Source: Caldilineaceae bacterium (lineage in GTDB: Bacteria > Chloroflexota > Anaerolineae > Caldilineales > Caldilineaceae). Taken from it: a stretch of DNA of 64,000 bases. Made by a program: the position numbers and the translations under genes. The notes beneath the pieces are model-generated. The model was not told where the DNA came from, did not search any database, and saw only the letters and a program-made list of their open reading frames with translations. Position 1 is the first letter of the stretch, and each line of letters opens with the position of its first letter. Below are positions 7,958 through 15,481 of the stretch, one piece after another. Location of the stretch: NCBI GenBank assembly GCA_022842065.1, contig JALHQH010000005.1, forward strand, positions 62,001-126,000, in the 5' to 3' direction.

Positions 7958-9859
7958 ATGAGTCGTCAACTGCCGGAGCGGGTGCAACAAAAGCTGGATA
8001 ATCTGCCGGAGAACCCGGGCTGCTACCTCATGTACAATGGGGAAGGGCGGGTGATCTATGTCGGCAAGGCGGTGGTGCTGCGTAATCGCGTGCGCAGCTA
8101 CTTTCATGCCTCCGCCCAGCATACGCCCAAAACCAACGCCCTGGTCGCCGAAATTGAAGATATCAACTGGTGGGTCACTGGGACCGAGTTAGAGGCGCTG
8201 ATCCTCGAAAATGAGCTGATCAAACGCTATCGTCCGCGCTATAATATTCGCCTCAAAGACGACAAACAATTCCCCTATATTAAGGTCAACTGGCAGAACG
8301 ATTTCCCCAAAATTGAGATCGTGCGCAAAGTCAGCAAGGACGGGGCGCGTTATTTTGGCCCTTACACCAGTGGCCGCGCCTGTTACCAAACGCTTGATGC
8401 GCTGCGCCGTATTTTTCCTTATCTCGACTGTGAGCGCAATATTGACGGCAAGGATGAACGCCCTTGTCTCTACTATCACATCAAGATGTGTGGTGGCCCC
8501 TGCATTGGGCGGCAGAGCCGAGAAGAATACCGGGCGGTGATTCAGCAGTTGATGGATTTCCTCAGTGGCGACAGCGACCAGGTGATCCGTCAACTGGCAG
8601 AGCAGATGGAACGGGCGGCTGAGAATCTCCAATTTGAATTGGCTGCGCTCTACCGGGATCGGCTCAAGTCGGCGCAACAGATCGCCGAGCAGCAACAGAT
8701 TGTCAACACGCGGCTGGAAGATGCCGACTATGTGGCGCTGGTGCAGGATGAAAAGACCGGCGACACCGCGGTGCAGGTCTTTATGATCCGGCGCGGCCGT
8801 GTGATTGGTCGCGAGAGTGTGCTGCTGGAAGGCACCGAGACGCCCCAGGCCAATGTCAACCAGCATGGCATGTTAATTGGGGTCTTCCTGCAACAATTTT
8901 ACGATAGTATCGCCTTTGTGCCCGGTCTGATTTTGGTGCAGGCAATGCCATCTGAGTGGCTGATCTTGGAAGAATGGCTCTCGCAAAAACGAGGAAATAA
9001 GGTCGAGTTGCGTCTGCCCCAACGCGGGGCCAAACGGCAGTTGATGGAACTGGCCCAGCAGAACGCCGCCGAATATCTGCGCGTCCAACAGGCTGAATGG
9101 GCCGCCGACACCAACCGCCAGACCCAATCGCTCGCCGAGTTGCAGGCTGTGCTGAATCTTTGCGACCCGCCCAATCGGATTGAGTGTTATGATATCAGCA
9201 CCTTCCAGGGTGAAAACACTGTTGGCTCAATGGTCGTCTTTGCCCAGGGCGCGCCGCTCAAGAGTGCCTACAAACGTTTTAAGATCCGCGGCAAAGGCAG
9301 CCAAGGCGCGCCCGATGACTTTGCCAGTATGCGCGAGATGTTACGCCGCCGCTTCCGCCGCATTGTCGAGGAACGCGAAGAGGTCGATCCAGGAGCCAAA
9401 GCGCGCACCAGTGAAGATAGCTGGTCGCTATTGCCTGATCTGGTGATTGTTGATGGTGGCAAAGGTCAGTTGGGCATCGCAGTCGAAGTCTTTGCAGAGT
9501 TTGGCCTGCTTGATCGGATTCCGCTGGTCAGCCTGGCCAAGCGTGAAGAGGAGATCTTCCGCCCCGGTGAATCTTCGTCGATCTGGCTCAAGCGCGGCAG
9601 TCAGGCCCTCTTCCTCGTGCAACGTATTCGTGACGAGGCCCATCGATTTGCCATTACCTATCACCGCAATCTACGCGGCAAAGCGCAAACGCGCTCACTG
9701 CTCGACGAAGTCAAGGGCATTGGCCCGGCGCGGCGCAAGGCGTTGCTCACCTACTTTGGCGGCGATATTGAAAAGATTCGCGCCGCGACGGTCGATGAAT
9801 TGTTGGCCGTCCCTGGCATGAACCGCAAGTCGGCTGAAGCAGTAAAAACTTATTTATGA
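7958..9859 (+). CDS. uvrC: UvrABC excinuclease subunit C
   Basis: 633 residues, normal for UvrC, which makes the 3' and 5' incisions in nucleotide excision repair. In order: GIY-YIG nuclease (about 14-93, GCYLMYNGEGRVIYVGKA), the conserved PCLYYHIKMCGGPCIG segment (about 170-185), a UVR UvrB-binding helix pair (about 205-240, AAENLQFELAALYRDRL), an RNase H-like 5' nuclease (RIECYDIST, LVIVDGGKGQL), and a C-terminal double helix-hairpin-helix (VKGIGPARRKALL, AVPGMNRKSAEA). All expected catalytic regions are present. It is followed 10 bases later by the cNMP/PH gene, so they may share a transcript. Confidence 0.97.
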   Translation: MSRQLPERVQQKLDNLPENPGCYLMYNGEGRVIYVGKAVVLRNRVRSYFHASAQHTPKTNALVAEIEDINWWVTGTELEALILENELIKRYRPRYNIRLKDDKQFPYIKVNWQNDFPKIEIVRKVSKDGARYFGPYTSGRACYQTLDALRRIFPYLDCERNIDGKDERPCLYYHIKMCGGPCIGRQSREEYRAVIQQLMDFLSGDSDQVIRQLAEQMERAAENLQFELAALYRDRLKSAQQIAEQQQIVNTRLEDADYVALVQDEKTGDTAVQVFMIRRGRVIGRESVLLEGTETPQANVNQHGMLIGVFLQQFYDSIAFVPGLILVQAMPSEWLILEEWLSQKRGNKVELRLPQRGAKRQLMELAQQNAAEYLRVQQAEWAADTNRQTQSLAELQAVLNLCDPPNRIECYDISTFQGENTVGSMVVFAQGAPLKSAYKRFKIRGKGSQGAPDDFASMREMLRRRFRRIVEEREEVDPGAKARTSEDSWSLLPDLVIVDGGKGQLGIAVEVFAEFGLLDRIPLVSLAKREEEIFRPGESSSIWLKRGSQALFLVQRIRDEAHRFAITYHRNLRGKAQTRSLLDEVKGIGPARRKALLTYFGGDIEKIRAATVDELLAVPGMNRKSAEAVKTYL

Positions 9860-9869
9860 GGCTGGCCCC

Positions 9870-12446
9870 ATGACCGAAGTCATCGATGCTGCTGAAAATG
9901 CCTTTGGCCTCTTATTATTTGCCTTCCCCAAATTGCGCGAACTGCCGCAAGACGAATTGCGCTATCTGCTGCGCGGTCAGCTTGAATATCAACCAGCGTT
10001 CCCCGGTGGCCGTGCCCTCTTTACGCAAGGGAATCCGGTCACAGCCCTTTATCTGGTGATCAACGGGGTCGTCGAAGAAGCACGCACGCCGCCCCCTGGC
10101 GAACAGGGGTGGCGCATCCTTGGCCGCACCATTACCGGGAACCTCTCTGCTGGTGAACCGCTCGGCCCCCTGCTGGGGATCTACGATCTCTTCTACAGCA
10201 CCACCTACAGCACCACCGCCACGACTGATTCACTCTGTGATCTGTTGGTCCTCAATGTGGTGGGGGTAGAGCGCCTGCTGCAACGCTTTCCACCGGCCAG
10301 CAACTACCTGGCCCCCTTGCCCTGGATCGGGCGGCTGAGTACGATGCCGCTGCTTGGCGGGCTACGCAAGGTGCAAATTGGCTTTATTGCCGACGCCTGC
10401 CGCTATCCACCGCCGTGGCCGGCTGGGGCCACGCTCTATGAAGAAGGTGCTCCGGCGACCACTATTTACCTGATCGATACAGGGCAGGTTGTCTTACGCC
10501 AGGGCGGTGATGAGTTGCACTGGTTAGGGAATGGCGCTGCCTTTGGGTTGATCGAGGCCAGCGCGATGAACTTTGTGGCCGCCAATGTGGCCCACCAGGC
10601 CACGGCCACCGTCCCGACCAGCACCTATCAGCTTGATCGAGAAGCCTATCGCCGGATTGTCGGGCGGGCGCCGGAACAAGATGGCTATGCCCTCTATGCT
10701 GCGGTTGACGCGACCTTGTGTACCGTGCCGGGGTTGGAAACGATCGACGATGACTTGCGCCACAAGTTGGCGGGTTTTGTCAGCCACTATTACATGCCCA
10801 ACAACCATATTATTCTGCAACAGGGCGAACACAACGACAGCCTCTGGATTCTGATGCCTGGTGGCCGCGGGCAAGTGCATGCTTTTGATGGCAGCGGGGC
10901 CGCGTTTCAGCGCATTGGGGTAGAAGGACCGGCCTACTTTGGCGAGCGCGCCCTCTACTTTGATCGTCCAGTGGGGGCGGCGGTCGAAGCGGAAGAGGGC
11001 AGCCAATGGCTGCGCTTACATCGTAACGATCTGCTGCTACTTGATGCGCAAGCCGGCCATGAGCTTAAAAAACGGCTACCCCTGTTACCAACAGTAACCG
11101 CCGCGAATAGCCGGATTGAACCGCGCATTGAGCTACAAGCCGGCGAGAGCATCGAAATGGTCCAGACGCGCCACTGGCTGGTGCTGTTGGGTAACATTAG
11201 CTTTGCCATTACCGTCTTGTTGGTCTTGCTGCTGCTCAGCCTTGGGGTAGCCATCGGTCGCTTTGCGCCAACGCCCTTTTACACGCCGCTTGTGGCCGTG
11301 GGCGGGATCATTGCCCTCTTGCAGTTGGCGTGGGGGCTGATCGACTATTTAAACGATTACTTGATCGTGACCAATCGCCGCCTGATCCTTAATGAGGAGG
11401 TGATCTTTTTTAAGCAGTGGCGTCAGCAGGCACCGCTGGATCGCGTGCTCAATGTGGATATTGCGGTTGGGTTTGTCGGCCGCTTTCTCGGCTATGGCAA
11501 TGTGGTGATTCATACAGCCGGTGCCGCCGGCAACCTGGTTTTTAACTTTGTGGCGAACTACAGCGAGTTGCGCGAACGTATCTTTCGTGCCCGCGACGAG
11601 CGCCGTGGCCAGGCGACAGCGGAGAGCAAACGCATGGTCCAGCGCCTACTCGAAGGTCGCCTGGGGCTGGAACCCAGCCTCCCGGCCCGTGTGATGCCCA
11701 CCACGCTACCGCCCCAGGCGCGTGTGCTGACGCCGTGGCAGCAGTTAATGCAGCGTCTCCGTCTGCTGCTGCGCCGGTCAAGCATTAGCCTGGTGGCCGA
11801 AGATCATGTGGTCTGGCGTAAACATTGGCTGATTATGCTGCGCAATGCCTTTTTGCCCGGCTTTATTCTGATGTCGATTATTGGTGCCTTGTTTGGTCAA
11901 TCCTTGATCGGGGTCGCAGCGGTGCAGGAGTTTATCCAGGCGTTGCAGTTCCTCTTGGTCTTCCTCGGGCTAGCGGATTTGCTCTGGTTGGTGTGGGTGA
12001 TCGAAGATTGGCGCAATGATACCTACGAATTGACGAATGAAAATATTATCGATGTCGCCAAGAAACCCTTTTTCTTTTCCGAAAATCGGCGCACTGCACG
12101 GCTCAGTGACATTGAAAATATCGAAATTAATATTCCCAGCCCCATCCACTATTTACTGAATTTTGGCAACGTGAAGTTACAGACGGCTGCCACTCAGGGC
12201 GATTTTACCTTTGATTGGGTGCCTGATCCGCGCATGGTGGCGGCTGAAATCCAGCGCCGCATTGAAGAATATTATCAGCGGACGCGCGAAGCTGAAAATC
12301 ATCGCCGTGTGCAAGAGTTGCCTGATTGGTTTGATATGTATGATCTGCTGGGCGGGGTGGAAAAACGCCGGGCACGGCCACCGTTGACCCGTAATGGGCC
12401 AACCGACCCTACCAGCCAAAACTCAACCGATCGATCAGCCGCTTAG
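9870..12446 (+). CDS. Membrane protein with three cNMP-binding-like and two bacterial PH domains
   Basis: 858 residues. Three cyclic-nucleotide-binding-like barrels come first: about 25-140 (LFTQGNPVTALYLVINGVV), 165-270 (LYEEGAPATTIYLIDTGQVVL) and 290-400 (IILQQGEHNDSLWILMPGGRGQVHAF, ending FGERALYFDRPVGAAVEA). Only the third keeps an FGE-R-AL sequence like the phosphate-binding cassette, so it is the best candidate to bind cAMP. Two transmembrane helices (about 430-490) lead into a bPH_2-like domain (YLIVTNRRLILNEEVIFFKQWRQQAPLDRV). A second helix pair (about 650-710) leads into another PH-like domain (YELTNENIIDVAKKPFFF, LSDIENIEINI). The role is unknown; a membrane-tethered cAMP-responsive scaffold is an inference. 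Confidence 0.8.
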   Translation: MTEVIDAAENAFGLLLFAFPKLRELPQDELRYLLRGQLEYQPAFPGGRALFTQGNPVTALYLVINGVVEEARTPPPGEQGWRILGRTITGNLSAGEPLGPLLGIYDLFYSTTYSTTATTDSLCDLLVLNVVGVERLLQRFPPASNYLAPLPWIGRLSTMPLLGGLRKVQIGFIADACRYPPPWPAGATLYEEGAPATTIYLIDTGQVVLRQGGDELHWLGNGAAFGLIEASAMNFVAANVAHQATATVPTSTYQLDREAYRRIVGRAPEQDGYALYAAVDATLCTVPGLETIDDDLRHKLAGFVSHYYMPNNHIILQQGEHNDSLWILMPGGRGQVHAFDGSGAAFQRIGVEGPAYFGERALYFDRPVGAAVEAEEGSQWLRLHRNDLLLLDAQAGHELKKRLPLLPTVTAANSRIEPRIELQAGESIEMVQTRHWLVLLGNISFAITVLLVLLLLSLGVAIGRFAPTPFYTPLVAVGGIIALLQLAWGLIDYLNDYLIVTNRRLILNEEVIFFKQWRQQAPLDRVLNVDIAVGFVGRFLGYGNVVIHTAGAAGNLVFNFVANYSELRERIFRARDERRGQATAESKRMVQRLLEGRLGLEPSLPARVMPTTLPPQARVLTPWQQLMQRLRLLLRRSSISLVAEDHVVWRKHWLIMLRNAFLPGFILMSIIGALFGQSLIGVAAVQEFIQALQFLLVFLGLADLLWLVWVIEDWRNDTYELTNENIIDVAKKPFFFSENRRTARLSDIENIEINIPSPIHYLLNFGNVKLQTAATQGDFTFDWVPDPRMVAAEIQRRIEEYYQRTREAENHRRVQELPDWFDMYDLLGGVEKRRARPPLTRNGPTDPTSQNSTDRSAA

Positions 12447-13242
12447 GTAACTGCGCCGCCCGCATCTGGTTTTGTGTCAATTCGATGGGGTAGGCGACGC
12501 GGTCATAGCGCCAGGCCATGGTCTCCAAGTCGAGGATGGCATAGGCGGCGCGGGCATCGTTGTCGCGCGGTTGGCCCACACTGCCGGGGTTGATAATCAA
12601 CCGTTGATTGCTCGCATGATGCAGATGCACCCATTCGCCGACCGGCGGTTGCAGGCTATCCACCGTGGCGACCGGCCGCAGGGTGCTGCCTTCGTCCAGG
12701 GCAGCTAGATCATCACTTTCCTCATACCCTTCAAGATCTAATTCGTCCTGGAGTTGCCAACGATAGATCACCGGTTTATGGGTATGCCCAAAGAGGCAGA
12801 TCGCTTCGGAAAAGACGCCAAAATTCTCCATGGCGATACTGGGCGTGAGAATATATTCATAGACCGGCTCGCGTGGGCTGGCATGGGTCAACAGCAAATT
12901 GCTCGAGGCCGCGGGGTGAATGGGCCGGTGGGGCAATTGATCTAGATAGGCAATGCTTTCGGCGGTGAGATTATCGCGTGTCCATAACACTGCCTGCCGG
13001 GCGTGGGGGTTGAAATCATCCACATCAATGCCGGGCCGGGCCAGCGCCGCCCAATCATGGTTGCCCATGACACAGACCGAAGCCAACTCGCGCACTAACG
13101 CCACGCACTCGTTCGGGCGCGGTCCATAGCCGACGATATCACCCAGGCACCAGATCGTATCGTAGCGCCCGCGCGCGACCGTCAGCACTGTTTCCAGCGC
13201 GGCAAGATTGGCATGAATGTCAGAGACAACAAGAACTCGCAT
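12409..13242 (-). CDS. Calcineurin-like metallophosphoesterase (YfcE/MJ0936 type)
   Basis: 277 residues. Dimetal site motifs are VSDIHANLAAL (residues 7-17), WCLGDIVGYGPRPNECV (about 32-47), VMGNHDWAAL (about 59-67), LLTHASP and LFGHTHKPVIY. The C-terminus contains INPGSVGQPRDNDARAAYAI, the usual end of this family. Members hydrolyse phosphodiesters or phosphomonoesters; a cyclic-nucleotide phosphodiesterase role cannot be excluded in view of the adjacent cNMP-binding gene but is not shown. The 3' end overlaps that convergent gene by 38 bases. Confidence 0.9.
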   Translation of the reverse strand: MRVLVVSDIHANLAALETVLTVARGRYDTIWCLGDIVGYGPRPNECVALVRELASVCVMGNHDWAALARPGIDVDDFNPHARQAVLWTRDNLTAESIAYLDQLPHRPIHPAASSNLLLTHASPREPVYEYILTPSIAMENFGVFSEAICLFGHTHKPVIYRWQLQDELDLEGYEESDDLAALDEGSTLRPVATVDSLQPPVGEWVHLHHASNQRLIINPGSVGQPRDNDARAAYAILDLETMAWRYDRVAYPIELTQNQMRAAQLPKRLIDRLSFGW

Positions 13243-13710
13243 AATTGTTCATGATAGCACAAACGCAGATAAGTGTGAAACGGCCAACTGAAGCGGTGGC
13301 ATTTCTTTGCGGCGGGCGCGTTCCCTGTCCCTCTCTCGCCCTTACAAAGTTGGACCAGTGTACTGCGCATCCCCCGCAAGGCCACGGGAGTACCCGACGC
13401 GTGTACTCGCCGCGGCCCAGATGCGCAGCCCAACTCGCTTACCGCCCGTTCGCATCAGGGGATGCTGGGTAGCCTCTGGGTGACACGTTTCCAGATTGAG
13501 AATTGCTGGCCTGATCCTGTGCTAACTTGACGGAATCGCACCCGTAGTCTATTATCGGCTGGGCTTTATATACTTAGCGCCGGCATAGAGGAAAAGTTTC
13601 GACTCGTCTATACAGAGTATTTTTATTTCGCCTATGCCCAACCGCCATCTGCCTTGCTCTTTCTATGCATTTAATGCCGTTTCGATGCGTGCGGCGCAAC
13701 CAGCGAATTG
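13243..13710. other. Non-coding interval holding a dispersed repeat
   Basis: A 468-base gap between divergent phosphoesterase and NAD kinase genes. Apart from the repeat copy at 13358-13466 and an AT-richer stretch just before the kinase (CTTTATATACTTAG near 13563), no gene or RNA is recognised. Confidence 0.5.
13358..13466. repeat. Dispersed repeat family A, copy 1
   Basis: Starts GTGTACTGCGCATCCCC (13358-13374), contains GATGCGCAGCCCAACTCGC and CCCGTTCGCATCA, and ends GGGGATGCT (13458-13466). Related copies lie at 43844-43962 and 57189-57260. The ends are imperfect inverted copies of each other, as in a small non-autonomous mobile element. Confidence 0.8.
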
Positions 13711-14628
13711 ATGAGTACTATGACCTCTACAACCACGACAATGGCTATCACACAACCACCTACCGCCGACCCGGTTTTTCGACGGATTGGTGTGTTGCAT
13801 CATCCCAAAAAAGTGGAATCAATTACCTTGGCGACGGCGATTGAACGTTTTCTCCGCGATCTAGGGATTTCGGAAATTTGGCAGGAATCGGCCTGGGAAG
13901 GGAATGCCGTTGCCAACCATCTACCTGATGTGGATCTGTTGATCACCCTTGGTGGTGACGGGACTTTGTTGCGTGCGGCGCGGTTAGGTGCCGCGCACCA
14001 TGTGCCCATGTTGGGGGTAAAAATGGGCCGGCTGGGGTTTCTGGCCGAGATTATGCCCGATAATTGGCAAGAACCGTTGCGCCGGATTATTCAAGGTGAC
14101 TATTGGGTCGAAGAACGCTTAATGGTCCGCGCCCGCGTGGAGCGTGTGGGGGCGAACGGTGGTCCCCCGCAAATCGTTTGCGAACATGATGCCCTCAATG
14201 ATGTGGTGTTGAGTCGCGGCGATCTCGCCCGCGTGGTCCGCATTAGTGCTCAGCTTGATGGTGGCTTTTTGACGACCTACACTTGTGATGGGTTGATCGT
14301 CAGCACGGCAACCGGCAGCACGGGGTATGCCTTGGCGGTGGGCGGCCCTATTTTGCCCCCGGAACTGCGCAACATTCTCGTGATTCCGATTGCACCCCAC
14401 CTGAGCATGGACCGGGCTGTGGTGCTCTCCGAAGGCTCTGAAGTCCGCATGCGCGCCTACAGCGATCATCGGCCAATTCTGACGGTTGATGGTCAGGTGG
14501 TGGTTGAGATGGCGCCTGAAGATGAGGTTGTTGTCGTCGGTAGCCCCTTTCTGGCGCGCTTTTTGCGCTGCTGTGACCGCAGCTACTTCTATCAAGTGCT
14601 GATGGATAAATTGCGTTGGACGACTTAA
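13711..14628 (+). CDS. nadK: NAD kinase
   Basis: About 305 residues. Phosphorylates NAD to NADP using ATP or polyphosphate. The GGDGT motif is in LLITLGGDGTLLRAAR (about residue 75). Family motifs follow: GVKMGRLGFLAEI, the NDVVLSRG segment, CDGLIVSTATGSTGYALAVGGPIL (the NAD-binding loop) and PIAPHLSMDRAVVL. Four in-frame starts (TTG 13708, ATG 13711, 13720, 13741) precede the conserved IGVLHHPKK; none has a clear Shine-Dalgarno, and the Thr-rich first 15 residues are probably not conserved. Single-gene unit. Confidence 0.95.
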   Translation: MSTMTSTTTTMAITQPPTADPVFRRIGVLHHPKKVESITLATAIERFLRDLGISEIWQESAWEGNAVANHLPDVDLLITLGGDGTLLRAARLGAAHHVPMLGVKMGRLGFLAEIMPDNWQEPLRRIIQGDYWVEERLMVRARVERVGANGGPPQIVCEHDALNDVVLSRGDLARVVRISAQLDGGFLTTYTCDGLIVSTATGSTGYALAVGGPILPPELRNILVIPIAPHLSMDRAVVLSEGSEVRMRAYSDHRPILTVDGQVVVEMAPEDEVVVVGSPFLARFLRCCDRSYFYQVLMDKLRWTT

Positions 14629-14868
14629 GCGCCCGGTGGTTAAGCGTATCGGGGCCAGGTCTCGATTGGCAAGAGGGATTACTGCAAAACGCGGGCATTC
14701 TTGCTATCATCAATCAGCTGAAAGGGTAATAGTGCTGGCGGCTACTGACCGGCGACTCGCTCTGGCCACTCGTTGTTTGGTCAATTAGCAGCGTTGCAGC
14801 CAATGGTCGTCACCTTGATCCGCCTGGCTCGTTATCCGCATTTTTCGTGAAGTTGGAGTTGGAGACGA

Positions 14869-15375
14869 ATGACCGAAGAAGCAGTTTTGTACTGTGCCAA
14901 TCACCCAAATCGTGAGACGTTGTTACGCTGTAACAAGTGTGGTAAACCGATCTGTATGAAGTGTGCCACCTTAACCGATGTGGGTTATCGTTGTCGTGAA
15001 TGTATTCGTTCGCAGCAAAGTGTCTATTTTAATGCGGAAAGTTGGGACAACCCGATTGCGTTTGGGGTTAGTTTGTTGGTGACCCTGGCCGCGACGCCCT
15101 TTGTCAGCATTATCTTTGGTATTTCCGGCTTCTTTGGCTGGATCTTTGCCTTTATTATGGGGCCGAGTGCCGGCGGGATCTTTTCGCAGATTATCCGTAA
15201 GGCTGTTGGCCGCCGGCGCGGGCGCTACCTGAGCCTCTTTGCCATGGGTGGTGTAATCCTTGGTCTGTTCGCCGGGATCTTTATCGGCTCGCTCTTTGGT
15301 TTGCGCACCTTTAGCTTGCCGCTGATTGTCTTTGCTTTCCTTGCGGCCACGACCGCATACCAAGTGTTGCGGTAA
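14869..15375 (+). CDS. Zinc-finger membrane protein
   Basis: 168 residues. The N-terminus YCANHPNRETLLRCNKCGKPICMKCATLTDVGYRCREC has four Cys pairs and a His, matching a B-box-type zinc-binding domain (about residues 9-45) common at the start of Chloroflexi membrane proteins. Four hydrophobic helices follow, two with glycine-rich packing (FGISGFFGWIFAFIMGPSAGG). No enzyme motif. A sensor or membrane assembly factor is possible, but there is no direct evidence. GGAG 9-13 bases upstream supports the ATG. Followed by a terminator. Confidence 0.75.
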   Translation: MTEEAVLYCANHPNRETLLRCNKCGKPICMKCATLTDVGYRCRECIRSQQSVYFNAESWDNPIAFGVSLLVTLAATPFVSIIFGISGFFGWIFAFIMGPSAGGIFSQIIRKAVGRRRGRYLSLFAMGGVILGLFAGIFIGSLFGLRTFSLPLIVFAFLAATTAYQVLR

Positions 15376-15413
15376 CCAGCGCTAGCCGAATCAAATCAAG
15401 TTGGCCTCTTTTG

Positions 15414-15457
15414 AAAACCGTCGCGTGGTTTAGATAATATGACCACGCGACGGTTTT
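15414..15457. terminator. Perfect 16-bp hairpin between convergent genes
   Basis: AAAACCGTCGCGTGGT (15414-15429) pairs with ACCACGCGACGGTTTT (15442-15457), with A/T tails on both sides. It is therefore a terminator in both directions. Its core GTCGCGTGGT is the same as in the hairpin at 2113-2170. Confidence 0.85.
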
Positions 15458-15481
15458 CATCGTCACACCCCCAAACCACGC

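Noticed and set aside
14629..14868. Possible tRNA or small RNA gene
   Set aside because: No cloverleaf, T-loop GTTCGAATC-type or CCA end could be found.
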